From NCBI GenBank assembly GCA_029266035.1, contig JAJUFH010000017.1, positions 1 to 64,000 on the forward strand: a stretch of 64,000 nucleotides of DNA, written 5' to 3'. Position numbers and translations under genes: made by a program. Source of the stretch: Sinomicrobium sp. (GTDB lineage: Bacteria > Bacteroidota > Bacteroidia > Flavobacteriales > Flavobacteriaceae). Position 1 is the stretch's first letter. Every line of letters starts with the position of its first letter. Shown in pieces: positions 1 to 10,517 of the stretch. The notes below the pieces were generated by a model, which saw only the letters and a program-made list of their open reading frames with translations, searched no databases and had not been told where the DNA came from.

Positions 1-135
1 AGGTACCTCAACGAGTTTGCTTTTAGGTTAAATCGTTCACAATCCAAACAGACCATTTTTCATAAAGCTATTGAAAGGATGGTAAAACATCAACCCATAT
101 ATCAATATCAAATTACACAGAACTTAAATACATAA
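1..135 (+). CDS. IS1595-family (ISXO2-like) transposase, C-terminal end only
   Basis: The reading frame is open from the first base and stops at 133-135. The 44 residues begin RYLNEFAFRLNRS, which matches the last part of the ISXO2-like DDE transposase domain (usual form HLNEFxFRxNRR). The start and the catalytic residues lie outside the window, so it cannot be said whether the gene is intact. No clear terminal inverted repeat is seen between the stop and the next gene 20 bases downstream, so it may be a remnant or a domesticated copy. The family call rests on this short motif. Confidence 0.6.
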   Translation, partial: RYLNEFAFRLNRSQSKQTIFHKAIERMVKHQPIYQYQITQNLNT

Positions 136-154
136 CTCAACAAATTTTATTACT

Positions 155-1003
155 ATGAACATCGATGTATCGTCTGTAAAAGATGCCATAGATTGGGCGG
201 AGCAACTGTCAGATATTGGAAGTGATGTAACTATAAGCTTCACAATAAGCTCCACTACTCAAAATACTTCAGAATCATTAGTCGGGAATGACAATTTAAT
301 AAATCCTTCTGACACATATCGAGTAGACTCCATGGGTAAAATTCACCTTATCGACAAAAGGACTTATTACAATGAAAACGGTGAAGTTGTACACAAATTA
401 ATTTCAGAAAAAACAGGAAAATCTATTCTAGTCAATCAAAAAATGCTGAAAAAAATGACCAAATGTACTTTTGTATCCAACAAAAGACGATTAAAACTTA
501 AATTAGATAGAAAAGAAAAAACTAAAGACCTCATGCTTTTGACCGTAGAAGATGAAGGGGCAGCACTAGAGTTATTTAAATTTCTTGCAGACAATAGTGA
601 TGTTGAACAAGCTATACAGGCTTTTACAGATAGCTCAGATACAAGAATCTTCTATATTTACACAAACTACAATATGGGAAGTGTTCAAATAGATACTGAT
701 TTATTGGATGTTGTGGAAGGGTTCTCTCCTCTATACAGAATTCACAGTCATCCTTTTGATAATAATGACGCTTGGGATGAATTCCCTTCTGGATATGGAT
801 TTACACAAGGTCGATTAGGAGATAGGGGGGCACGTAAAAATTCTATTGAAATTTTTGGATATCAAAAATATTATATGTACCACAACGGGGAACACTCTCT
901 TACAGAATATGCCGATGACCGTAATGGCTTTATAAAAAAACATAATATAACGACAGTAAAACTCAAAAGTCTAAATTTGATAAAGGGATTTGGTGCCAGA
1001 TAA
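155..1003 (+). CDS. JAB-type (JAMM-like) polymorphic toxin-like protein
   Basis: A protein of 282 residues with no signal peptide. The middle (around residues 55-95: YRVDSMGKIHLIDK, then LVNQKML) resembles the linker before toxin domains at the C-terminus of Bacteroidota Rhs-type proteins. The C-terminal third contains RIHSHP, then FPSG, then LGDRG, which fits the HxHP...S...D metal-binding pattern of JAB/MPN metalloprotease-like toxin domains; the spacing is looser than in eukaryotic JAMM enzymes. An Rhs or other delivery domain is absent, so this looks like an orphan toxin module, placed 20 bases after a transposase fragment. The following lipoprotein may be its immunity partner. The JAB assignment is moderate; the toxin role is inferred. 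Confidence 0.55.
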   Translation: MNIDVSSVKDAIDWAEQLSDIGSDVTISFTISSTTQNTSESLVGNDNLINPSDTYRVDSMGKIHLIDKRTYYNENGEVVHKLISEKTGKSILVNQKMLKKMTKCTFVSNKRRLKLKLDRKEKTKDLMLLTVEDEGAALELFKFLADNSDVEQAIQAFTDSSDTRIFYIYTNYNMGSVQIDTDLLDVVEGFSPLYRIHSHPFDNNDAWDEFPSGYGFTQGRLGDRGARKNSIEIFGYQKYYMYHNGEHSLTEYADDRNGFIKKHNITTVKLKSLNLIKGFGAR

Positions 1004-1031
1004 CACTTAATTATAAGCAAACTATAGTCGA

Positions 1032-1523
1032 ATGAAGTCTTTTATTTATCTTTCAATATTACTAGCAATACTTTCTTCCTGTACAGATAAAAAACAGGAA
1101 ACCGCTGTCTTGAATGAAATGGTCAGTTCTGAGTTAGATAATTTTATTAGCCTACTAGAGAAAAACGACCTAAAAGATGATTCTTTTCTTTGTTTTTCCT
1201 TTTATAAAAATGCAGACAAAGTCAATTTTGATATAACGCTGAATCCAATATTTGAATGTTCAAATTTTGAAGGTGTTTTCTATTATGGTCAGGAGCCAGT
1301 TTTTATTTCTTTTGAGGGAGAAAACAACGTATCTTTAGAAGATATAAAACCGGCTATCAAAATTGTAGATAGCGAAAAACTAAATACTACACTAAGAGAA
1401 ATTTGTTTAAAAATCAACAGTGTAAGTCCTGAATATTCTGGCTACGATCCTCCAGTGTGGACTTATGAGATAAACGAAAATAATATAACTTTGGTTCATG
1501 AATCCGGATTAAAAAGAGAATAA
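1032..1523 (+). CDS. Small lipoprotein, possible immunity protein for the upstream JAB-type protein
   Basis: A protein of 163 residues with an N-terminal hydrophobic segment and a lipobox (ILSSC, Cys 17), so it should be lipid-anchored in the periplasm or outer membrane. The mature part is acidic, with no domain I recognise. It starts 28 bases after the toxin-like gene on the same strand and is probably co-transcribed. Position and size suit an immunity protein, but a lipoprotein would protect only against a toxin acting in the periplasm, which is unusual for a JAB protease. Function is otherwise unknown. Confidence 0.5.
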   Translation: MKSFIYLSILLAILSSCTDKKQETAVLNEMVSSELDNFISLLEKNDLKDDSFLCFSFYKNADKVNFDITLNPIFECSNFEGVFYYGQEPVFISFEGENNVSLEDIKPAIKIVDSEKLNTTLREICLKINSVSPEYSGYDPPVWTYEINENNITLVHESGLKRE

Positions 1524-1670
1524 TCGTCTACCAACTATTTCGAATGGTATTCTGCATAAGAAAACTCATAATTCGCTTAGCAAGTTGAGGGAAACGGGTA
1601 TTTAACAAAAATAGTCGAAGCCAACTGACATAGGACAAAATCTAATTAATGCCTCTTGATTTTTGTATAA

Positions 1671-2498
1671 ATGAAAAATTTCATCATTGCTTTTATCGTC
1701 TTTTTGGGATGGTTCTATTTGGGATCGCGTTATTATCTGTGTCACGTAAAGCAACTGTGCAACCCGCCGGCGGCAGAAACTGTCGTGAGCGAATCACCAG
1801 CAAAAAACTACGATACCGAGACATTTAACGGCTTTGTCATTCGTAAGGAAAGCGATTCGGTAAGCCTCGCAAGTGGCGGAGAAAAACTGGAAAAAAGTAT
1901 TTTTGATTTCCTGAATAAAGAACAGTCGCAAGAGGTACTCATCACCGGCTATCACCGGCCTGAAGAAGGGGATTCTACAGGACTTAAGCGCGCCGCTAAT
2001 TTGAGAAAACACTTGGTAACTTACGGCATAAACCCCGATCGCATCGCTATTGCCTCCGCCGAAGATTACTATCAATACGACAGCCGAGGTTATTTTTATG
2101 GAGGAATGACATTAGAATACAGGGATATTCCAAACGAACGAAAAGTGATTATAGAAGAAGGAATTGCCAACAAGATACTCTACTCCCATTTTGGTTCAAA
2201 AGAGTTCGTTCCAGATAATACGCTGGTAGGATATGCCGAGGAACTTAAAAACTACCTGAATAAATACCCAGAAAAAAAAGTACTAATTACCGGGCATACC
2301 GACAATATTGGTTCGGCCAAAACCAATGAATGGGTGGGAATGCAACGGGCAAAGAACGTTATGAATTACCTTGTTGAAGAAGGTGTTCCTCAAGAAAAAA
2401 TCGAGGCATTGTCAAAGGGACCGCACGAGCCTATAGAAAGCAATGCCACACCCGAAGGAAGGGAAAAGAACCGAAGAATAGAAATCAAAGTAGACTAA
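1671..2498 (+). CDS. OmpA-family protein with two OmpA-like domains
   Basis: The protein has 275 residues with an N-terminal membrane anchor (FIIAFIVFLGWFYLG). Two OmpA/MotB-like peptidoglycan-binding units follow. The first (about residues 50-135) is divergent, with LITGYHRPEE and RAANLRKHLVTYGI. The second (about 165-275) is canonical, with LITGHTDNIGS, MQRAKNVMNYL, and the closing GREKNRRIEI. It should be anchored in the inner membrane or periplasm and touch the cell wall. The next gene begins 11 bases downstream, so the two form an operon. Confidence 0.85.
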   Translation: MKNFIIAFIVFLGWFYLGSRYYLCHVKQLCNPPAAETVVSESPAKNYDTETFNGFVIRKESDSVSLASGGEKLEKSIFDFLNKEQSQEVLITGYHRPEEGDSTGLKRAANLRKHLVTYGINPDRIAIASAEDYYQYDSRGYFYGGMTLEYRDIPNERKVIIEEGIANKILYSHFGSKEFVPDNTLVGYAEELKNYLNKYPEKKVLITGHTDNIGSAKTNEWVGMQRAKNVMNYLVEEGVPQEKIEALSKGPHEPIESNATPEGREKNRRIEIKVD

Positions 2499-2509
2499 AC
2501 CAAAAACTC

Positions 2510-2989
2510 ATGGAACATATAGCACCTATAGGCTTTACGGAATATTTGATATTGTTTATTCTCTGCTTTGGCTGTTACCTCATCGGATATTTTTTCGCCA
2601 AGAGAAACAGCAAGAAAAAATACGGCAAAGCACTCGACCAATGCCTTACGGAAAAACAGTTGCTGGAAGACAGCCTACTCAACCAATCCGAAACTACCAG
2701 AGCTGGCAGAAGCGGTACTCAAAACAATGGAAATACTACAAATAACCACTTAGATTTTGAAAGGCTGGGCTATGCCGATGAAAATCAGAAAGACGATCTT
2801 AAAAAGATAAGCGGTATCGGACCATTTATAGAAGAAAAATTAAACGCCATAGGAATTTATACCTACGAACAAATAGGCAGGTTTAACGATGACGACATAG
2901 AGCAGGTTACCGAACTTTTGCAATTTTTCCCCGGACGAATTAAGCGCGACAACTGGAAAAGTCAAGCCATTACTCTAAAAAAGAAATAG
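2510..2989 (+). CDS. Membrane-anchored protein with a C-terminal helix-hairpin-helix domain
   Basis: A protein of 159 residues. One transmembrane helix lies near the N-terminus (residues 12-29), then a charged linker. The C-terminal 65 residues read DDLKKISGIGPFIEEKLNAIG and on to FFPGRIKRDNW, a helix-hairpin-helix fold related to the domain in ribosomal L21-like and H3TH proteins of Bacteroidota. It is co-transcribed with the OmpA-like gene, so it may belong to an envelope complex, but its role is unknown. DNA or RNA binding is not demonstrated. Confidence 0.7.
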   Translation: MEHIAPIGFTEYLILFILCFGCYLIGYFFAKRNSKKKYGKALDQCLTEKQLLEDSLLNQSETTRAGRSGTQNNGNTTNNHLDFERLGYADENQKDDLKKISGIGPFIEEKLNAIGIYTYEQIGRFNDDDIEQVTELLQFFPGRIKRDNWKSQAITLKKK

Positions 2990-3036
2990 TAAGCTCTATT
3001 TTAATCCTATTCCCGCGACCTTCAAAATAAAAAACC

Positions 3037-3071
3037 ACAAACCCCTTTTTAAAAACAAAAGAGGTTTGTGG
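3037..3071. terminator. Bidirectional hairpin terminator
   Basis: The arms CCACAAACC...C and its complement ending GGTTTGTGG form a stem of about 14 pairs with one mismatch. Runs of A and T surround it on both sides. It lies between two convergent genes and can serve both. Confidence 0.8.
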
Positions 3072-3090
3072 GTTTATAAAATTGTTTGTT

Positions 3091-4716
<1,626 letters not shown>

Positions 4717-4960
4717 CTATTCTCAGTTAAAAAAGTTAATACAACCACTTTACAACACTTCACGGCTTGCATTCTTGGAAGCTGTAATCTATATTTGATT
4801 TTTAATTCCTGCAAAAGTAACAAAACCTAAACGACTAACACAGCTAAGCTCCCTTGAAATGCAGTTTTAACTGACTATTAACACCCTGGCTTTATCAGGT
4901 TTGTTAGATTTGTGAAGGTATTAGCTATGGTGTTCATCGCTATACGAATAATGTAATGGT

Positions 4961-6373
4961 ATGAGGAAACTGCTGATAGCATTTTTGGCGATACCTTTTG
5001 TAAGCTGTAACGATTCGATACAAAAAACCGCCTATTTTGGAGGTGAGATTATAAATCCCAGAGATAGTATTGTAATTCTTTACAAGGACGACGAACCGGT
5101 GGATACAGCAATACTCGATAGCCAAAACCGCTTTTTATTTAAATTAGGATTGGATGACAAGGAGGGTGATCTGTTTAAATTCAGGCACTTTCCAGAACAT
5201 CAATACGTTTATATTCAAGGGGGAGACAGTGTTATGGCTCGAGTAAATACCCTTAATTTTGACGAATCCTTGGTCTTTTCTGGCAGAGGTTCGGAGAAAA
5301 ATAATTTTCTCATAGAGATGTTTATCCGAGACGAAGAAGAACAGCGTCTCATTTACAATTACTACTCTTTAAATCCCGAAGCATTTTCCAAAAAAATAGA
5401 CTCTCTAAGAGCTATGAAGCTAGAGCAATACGAGTACCTCATCGTAAATCATCGCCTGTCGGATGCGGCGAGGAATGTAGCTAAGGCCTCCGTCGATTAT
5501 CCTAATTACAAGTCCAGGGAATTCTATCCCTATATGCACAAAAGACTCACTAATATTGCGCGGGAAGACCTGTTGGATCTCCCTGACGACTTTTTTGATT
5601 TCAGAAAAGACGTGAACTACAACGACAAGGATCTGAGTTTCTACAAGCCTTATTTCGACTTTATGATAACCCATTTTAACAGTATGGCCTATGCAAAATG
5701 TGTTAAAGAGTGTCAAAAAGGCATTAAAAATGCCGGTAAATCGGTACATTATTTTATACACCGATTAGAGCTTGTAGACAGCAAGGTAAAAGAAGAAACT
5801 CTAAAAGACTATCTATTCCGAAATACGGCTTATGCCTATTATCTCGAAGATCAGAACGAAGCCGACAACCTGCTCTTTCTCGAGAAATTTAGAGCACTCG
5901 ACAAGAGCAATAAGTACAAGAATGAGATAGAATCTCTATACAACAATATCCGCAACCTGAGTAAGGGAGCGACATTGCCTAGCTTAAAACTCATCGACAC
6001 CGAATCGCAACAAACGGACTTATCGCAGGTGTATCAACACCAAAACACTGTGATTTATTTTTGGACTTTTTATCAAAAAGGCCACTCAAAATACATAAAC
6101 GATCGCGTCATAAGCCTGGAACAAGAATATCCCACGGTCAATTTTGTAGGCATCTGTCTCAATGAAAACTACGATGAGTGGATGCAGACTATACTATCTC
6201 AAGGTTTGAGAGAGCAACCTCAATACCTGTCGCTAAACCAGGAAGCCATGAGCAGAGAACTCACCATAAACAGTCTGAACAAAGTGATTGTAGTAGACCG
6301 ACACAATCACATTGTAAACGCCTTTACACATATCAACAGTCGAGAGCTGTATCGCATTCTCAAATCTCTTTAG
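4961..6373 (+). CDS. TlpA-like lipoprotein without the CxxC active site
   Basis: The protein has 470 residues and a lipobox (FVSC, Cys 17). The N-terminal part (about 25-130) has the DUF4369-type beta fold common in Bacteroidota TlpA lipoproteins; the middle is helical. The last 135 residues form a thioredoxin-like domain, but where TlpA proteins have WCxPC this one reads WTFYQKGH. Both cysteines are gone, so it cannot be a thiol oxidoreductase and may be a binding or scaffold protein. A possible -7 element TAGATTTG lies at 4905-4912. Confidence 0.75.
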   Translation: MRKLLIAFLAIPFVSCNDSIQKTAYFGGEIINPRDSIVILYKDDEPVDTAILDSQNRFLFKLGLDDKEGDLFKFRHFPEHQYVYIQGGDSVMARVNTLNFDESLVFSGRGSEKNNFLIEMFIRDEEEQRLIYNYYSLNPEAFSKKIDSLRAMKLEQYEYLIVNHRLSDAARNVAKASVDYPNYKSREFYPYMHKRLTNIAREDLLDLPDDFFDFRKDVNYNDKDLSFYKPYFDFMITHFNSMAYAKCVKECQKGIKNAGKSVHYFIHRLELVDSKVKEETLKDYLFRNTAYAYYLEDQNEADNLLFLEKFRALDKSNKYKNEIESLYNNIRNLSKGATLPSLKLIDTESQQTDLSQVYQHQNTVIYFWTFYQKGHSKYINDRVISLEQEYPTVNFVGICLNENYDEWMQTILSQGLREQPQYLSLNQEAMSRELTINSLNKVIVVDRHNHIVNAFTHINSRELYRILKSL

Positions 6374-6412
6374 TATTACTACACTGCCTCGTCGAAGATT
6401 ACACCCTATAAA

Positions 6413-6455
6413 AATCGGGTTGCCAGACCGTTATTACGCGGTTTGACAACCCGGA
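6413..6455. terminator. Bidirectional hairpin terminator
   Basis: AATCGGGTTGCCAGACCG pairs with CGGTTTGACAACCCGGATT across a short loop (about 17 pairs, a few mismatches). It sits between the convergent TlpA-like gene and the transaldolase gene. Confidence 0.75.
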
Positions 6456-6479
6456 TTAATCTGAACTGCATTTCGGCAG

Positions 6480-7136
6480 TTATACATTCCCCTTTTTGTA
6501 ATCTTGAAGGAATTTCTCCAAGCCGATATCGGTAAGTGGGTGTTTCAGCAAACCTGTAATAGAAGACAGTGATCCTGTCATGACATCGGCCCCTATTTTG
6601 GCACAATCTATCACGTGCATGGTATGTCTAACGGAGGCTGCGAGGATTTCTGTGGCAAAGCCGTAGTTGTCGTATATCTGTCTAATCTCTGCAATTAAAT
6701 TTAGTCCGTCGGTAGAAATATCATCTAAGCGGCCTATAAACGGTGACACATAGGAAGCTCCTGCCTTAGCGGCAAGCAGAGCCTGTCCCGGAGAAAACAC
6801 CAAAGTACAATTGGTGCGTATCCCCTTGTCGGAAAAATACTTAATAGCCTTTATCCCATCTTTAATCATAGGGACCTTTACCACAATCTGTTCGTGCAGG
6901 TCGGCAAGCTCTTCTCCTTCCTTTATCATCCCTTCAAAATCGGTGGAAATCACTTCGGCAGACACATCTCCTTCTACAATATTGCAGATATCTACATAGT
7001 GTTTCAAGATGTTGTCTCTCCCTGTAATTCCCTCTTTAGCCATAAGTGACGGATTGGTGGTTACCCCATCGAGTACTCCTAAGGCCTGTGCTTCTTCAAT
7101 TTGCTGCAAATTGGCAGTGTCGATAAAAAATTTCAT
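6480..7136 (-). CDS. fsa: Transaldolase / fructose-6-phosphate aldolase family protein (TalC type)
   Basis: The protein has 218 residues, the usual length for the short TalC/FSA class of class I aldolases. It begins [16 protein letters not shown] and contains DGVTTNPSL, the Schiff-base lysine motif VVKVPM, and [13 protein letters not shown], all typical of this family. TLVFS after the lysine motif is closer to true transaldolases than to E. coli FSA. The likely role is transfer of a dihydroxyacetone unit in the cytosolic non-oxidative pentose phosphate pathway. The symbol follows common practice; tal would be as fitting. Confidence 0.9.
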   Translation of the reverse strand: MKFFIDTANLQQIEEAQALGVLDGVTTNPSLMAKEGITGRDNILKHYVDICNIVEGDVSAEVISTDFEGMIKEGEELADLHEQIVVKVPMIKDGIKAIKYFSDKGIRTNCTLVFSPGQALLAAKAGASYVSPFIGRLDDISTDGLNLIAEIRQIYDNYGFATEILAASVRHTMHVIDCAKIGADVMTGSLSSITGLLKHPLTDIGLEKFLQDYKKGNV

Positions 7137-7181
7137 GCGAATAAATTCAGAGTTAAGTTGTTTATCTCCGCATATGCAGAG

Positions 7182-7985
7182 CTACAGTTTATAATGATTT
7201 AGCAATAGCTTTTCGTACACTCTATCTGGAAGAATACGCTTTAGCACTATGGAAAATTTCTGCATAAAAGCTCCTACCTTATAGTGAATACGAGGCGACT
7301 TTGACGTGATTATACGGTGTATTACCCTAGCCATTTGCTCCGGGTCTCCTCCTTCATCTACGTGTTCATCCATCAGTCTCAGAGTTTTGCCGTATTTTTC
7401 CTCATAGGGCGATCCTTGCTGTACCGGAGCGTGATATCTACCCGCTGCGATATTGGTAGCAAAATCTCCCGGCGCCACATTTACCGCCTGCACACCAAAA
7501 TCCCTGATCTCCATACGCAGAGCCTCGGTGAGCAATTCTAGCGCTCCCTTAGAAGATGAATACACCCCTCTGTAAGGCAAGCCCATATATCCCGCAATAG
7601 AGGTTACATTGACAATAAGACCAGTTCGCTGTGCCCTCATAGTGGGCAATACCGCTCTGATTACACGGAGGGGTCCAAAAAAATTGGTTTCAAAATTTTG
7701 GCGCACCTCCTCGTCGGGAATCTCCTCAAGCGGTCCGGTAATCCCTACTCCCGCATTGTTGATCAGTACATCTACCCTCGAGGCTATCTCCAAAAGGTGC
7801 TCTACCGCTTCTGATACCGAATCCGGATTTCTCACATCCATTTTCAACAGCGGAAATACCGACACCTTTACCCTCTCAGGGTTCCTACTGGTGCCATACA
7901 CCTTAAACCCTTTCGCACTGAGGTACTCGCCTACGCACTTCCCTATTCCTGAAGAGCCTCCGGTAATTAATACTACTTTAGACAT
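7182..7985 (-). CDS. Short-chain dehydrogenase/reductase (SDR)
   Basis: The protein has 267 residues and all classical SDR motifs: nucleotide-binding TGGSSGIG near the N-terminus, NNAGVG at about 86-91, a catalytic serine in VTSIAGY, and the YxxxK pair in YSSSK. It should use NAD(P)H to reduce or oxidise a carbonyl or alcohol substrate in the cytosol; the substrate cannot be read from the sequence. It lies 45 bases upstream of the transaldolase gene on the same strand and may be co-transcribed with it. Confidence 0.9.
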   Translation of the reverse strand: MSKVVLITGGSSGIGKCVGEYLSAKGFKVYGTSRNPERVKVSVFPLLKMDVRNPDSVSEAVEHLLEIASRVDVLINNAGVGITGPLEEIPDEEVRQNFETNFFGPLRVIRAVLPTMRAQRTGLIVNVTSIAGYMGLPYRGVYSSSKGALELLTEALRMEIRDFGVQAVNVAPGDFATNIAAGRYHAPVQQGSPYEEKYGKTLRLMDEHVDEGGDPEQMARVIHRIITSKSPRIHYKVGAFMQKFSIVLKRILPDRVYEKLLLNHYKL

Positions 7986-8117
7986 TGTGTCCTCGTTTTA
8001 TTCCTTTCGGGAACGAAGATACTTTTTTTGCCGTAAATAAAGCTCAAATCTACAAACTAATACTAAGCACAAATACGAGACAAGCTTCCTACAACTTTTA
8101 CCACAAGGACTTTACAG

Positions 8118-8444
8118 TTAGTTGTCGATAAACGAGAATTTATCTTCAAATATCTTACCTATTATCGGCAACGGCTTTTTGACCTCGTTTGCCGCATTGA
8201 TAATCCCTATAATGAGAAACACCAAAAATACAATTCCAACCATACTCACAATACCGCCGAGTGCAGACGAGATGGAACTCACAACAACTACCGCAATATT
8301 AAACAGTATACTCGTTACAATAAGTCCTAACCCCTGTTTCAAATGATAGCGACTAAGATCGTCGCGCTGATCCTTACCCGCAAAGTAAGCTACCAGCCAT
8401 AAGATGCCGAGATAACTCAAAATAGATTGTGCTTTTGAATTCAT
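8118..8444 (-). CDS. DUF4870-type small membrane protein
   Basis: A protein of 108 residues with about three hydrophobic segments. The motif SRYHLKQGL and the ending KPLPIIGKIF match the DUF4870 (Tic20-like) family of small integral membrane proteins. The function of the family is not established. It has its own intergenic space on both sides and is probably transcribed alone. Confidence 0.8.
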   Translation of the reverse strand: MNSKAQSILSYLGILWLVAYFAGKDQRDDLSRYHLKQGLGLIVTSILFNIAVVVVSSISSALGGIVSMVGIVFLVFLIIGIINAANEVKKPLPIIGKIFEDKFSFIDN

Positions 8445-8565
8445 AATTTATACAATTAGGTTACACATTAATACTATAAAAAATCAGACGGCAATTTATA
8501 TTGTATTTCTCATCAAAGATATCACTGAAATCAGGTATTATTTATACAGTCTATCGCAGCTCTCT

Positions 8566-9666
8566 TCAAGGCAATTTTACTCTGTACACCTTGTACGGAT
8601 ACTCGGTGCGATCGACACCTTTATTCCACTGTGGCAGGCGTTGCAATTGGGCACAGGTAAAATACAGATAGCCGTCGCTACCTATACCGAGCGAATCGGG
8701 CCACAATATCCTAGAATCTTGTACCAAAGTGTGTTTCTCTCCATCTGGACTGATAAACGAAATACTGTAATCTGTAGAAGCAGTGAGGTATATATTGCCT
8801 TTTGCATCGGCTATTAGTCCATGAGTAATACCCGCCTCCCCCACTTTTTTAACTTTTTTGCCAAGGGCTTCATCAGACAGTGTTGCATCTGCGAGAAAGG
8901 ATGTTTCAACGCTGAAGAGTTCATTCTTATTTATAGGCTTAAAATAAAACAAGCTACAGTCGGGAGCAAGAGCAATACCGTTTACATTTGATGAAAACGG
9001 TTTGCCGTTCTTGTCCTCCATACGGCGATCTCCATAGGTTATCACCATATCATCTGCAAGTGTAAATGGAGTGTTTTTCAGCACTGTCCTACTCTTACCG
9101 GTATTCAGATCAAGTACTACAATAGCTGCCTGTCCGGGATCGGACAGATAGGCCAGTTGTCTTTGAGTGTCTACTCTTACATCGTTGAGTCCGGAAACTG
9201 TTTTGTCCAAGTCATCAAACAGATAAACCCTTTCTACACTATTAGTAGCTGTGTTTATTTTCACCAACTTAAACCTACCTTCCTTCTCTGCCCCAGAATC
9301 CCCAAAAATAGAGCCTTTGGAAGCGGGTTGGGAATCCAGCACCCATAACTGGTCCTCTTTGTCGACAAACAAATCCTGTACTCTGAGAAAATGACCACTG
9401 TCGTCTTTTTTTACATTCCACTCCTCATCCGGGTAAGGATACAACTCACCCGATTTAACCTCGGTCAAAGCATAGCGATCGTCTCCGTCGTAATTAGGGA
9501 AAGCTATAAATACCCGATTACCTGAAGTTACACTTAGTCCAATCGCCATACTCTCTCCGAGTACAGCTACTTCTTCAAGAGCCTCACTGTGATATTTTGT
9601 CTGACTAGATACAGGAGATAACATTCCGGCTGAAATTACAGTTACAGTAAACAATAATTTTTTCAT
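8566..9666 (-). CDS. Secreted beta-propeller protein of the MRJP/Yellow (SMP-30-like) family
   Basis: The protein has 366 residues and a signal peptide (MKKLLFTVTVISAGMLSPVSSQ). The body reads as a beta-propeller with blade signatures VDKEDQLWVLDS, GLNDVRVDTQRQLAYLSD, GIALAPDCSLFYF, and GLIADAKGNIYLTAS. This order matches the bacterial relatives of major royal jelly protein/Yellow, often named L-dopachrome tautomerase-related. It should be periplasmic or secreted. Neither substrate nor activity can be told from the sequence. It stands alone, facing away from nrdBA. Confidence 0.8.
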   Translation of the reverse strand: MKKLLFTVTVISAGMLSPVSSQTKYHSEALEEVAVLGESMAIGLSVTSGNRVFIAFPNYDGDDRYALTEVKSGELYPYPDEEWNVKKDDSGHFLRVQDLFVDKEDQLWVLDSQPASKGSIFGDSGAEKEGRFKLVKINTATNSVERVYLFDDLDKTVSGLNDVRVDTQRQLAYLSDPGQAAIVVLDLNTGKSRTVLKNTPFTLADDMVITYGDRRMEDKNGKPFSSNVNGIALAPDCSLFYFKPINKNELFSVETSFLADATLSDEALGKKVKKVGEAGITHGLIADAKGNIYLTASTDYSISFISPDGEKHTLVQDSRILWPDSLGIGSDGYLYFTCAQLQRLPQWNKGVDRTEYPYKVYRVKLP

Positions 9667-10331
9667 AGCGTATTTTTTACACCCTTAAAGATACTGCTTT
9701 TTATCGATTGCCAAAAAGTTCCATTTTGTACTTTTTCTATTTTAACTCACCTTTTATTCCCATAAAAAAACACGCCTTTATAGCTGCCAAATTTAAAAGC
9801 CGATCTTCGAAATTCTCTAAAAGTTTTTCATAAAAATCCGTAGTACGAAGGCATCCAAAGCACATAATCCAATTGTATTCAACAATCTGACTGATAAAAA
9901 TATAGTTAAATAAAAAGTTTATATAAATAAACATAAAATATTGATAATATTATAAATACAATATTTAATAAACATTTTGTGTACTGATGAATAATCCTAA
10001 AAAACACCAAGTCCCACCTAAAAGTGGCATCGTTTACAACAAACTATTACTTTATCCTCCCCAGCTGTAGTTTTACCTTAACAATTTAATCGACACTTAC
10101 TTTCCTATAGTGTCTGATTAAAAAATTTTACCTTTATCTCCAGGTCTAGTTTTGGGTGAAGTACTAAGGATAAGTTTTTTTCATCTATAATCAAAAAAAT
10201 GATTGTTCGATCTTTCAAAACTTTCAATTTTCTTCACTTCCCCAAAAAGGGTGACAACAATATCTATTCCCTGTAAACAAGCGGTGTTGCGGGATTTTTA
10301 AGAAAAAGGCACTAGATTGTAAAAAACTAAC

Positions 10332-10358
10332 TATCAACACATTAAACAACTGTTGATA
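10332..10358. promoter_or_regulatory. Inverted repeat with a DnaA-box-like half upstream of nrdB
   Basis: TATCAACA (10332-10339) and TGTTGATA (10351-10358) are perfect inverse copies 11 bases apart. With the next base the right half reads TGTTGATAA, one base from the reverse DnaA box TGTGGATAA. It lies about 50 bases upstream of the presumed -7 element. It may be an operator for nrdBA; the bound protein is unknown. Confidence 0.4.
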
Positions 10359-10409
10359 ACCTCTTTAAATCTTTTTTACTCCCCTTGCAAAACTTGTGAT
10401 TTCTTGGCT

Positions 10410-10417
10410 TAATTTAG
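10410..10417 (+). promoter_or_regulatory. Possible -7 promoter element of nrdBA
   Basis: TAATTTAG is one base off the Bacteroidota -7 consensus TAnnTTTG and lies 100 bases upstream of nrdB. A clear -33 TTTG at the usual distance is not seen, so the call is tentative. Confidence 0.35.
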
Positions 10418-10517
10418 TTTTCACGAAAGTAAGGGCAAATGTCTTCTTATTTGTTTTTCCAGGAAATTGATTTCAAACTTATTACCGAAAAGGAAGAAAT
10501 TTTAAAATACTTGAATT

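Larger units (their letters stand above)
9667..10517. other. Long AT-rich intergenic region upstream of nrdB
   Basis: The 851 bases between two divergent genes hold no convincing gene. There is a short reading frame on the minus strand at 9737-9934, but it has no recognisable content. Visible structures are a weak hairpin around 10012-10030, an inverted repeat GACACT...AGTGTC near 10092-10114, and the paired TATCAACA/TGTTGATA repeat described separately. The length may reflect regulation of the ribonucleotide reductase operon. Confidence 0.5.

Noticed and set aside
9737-9934. A 65-residue reading frame on the minus strand between the MRJP-like gene and nrdB
   Set aside because: It has no recognisable domain, no clear ribosome-binding site, and the composition of AT-rich non-coding DNA.
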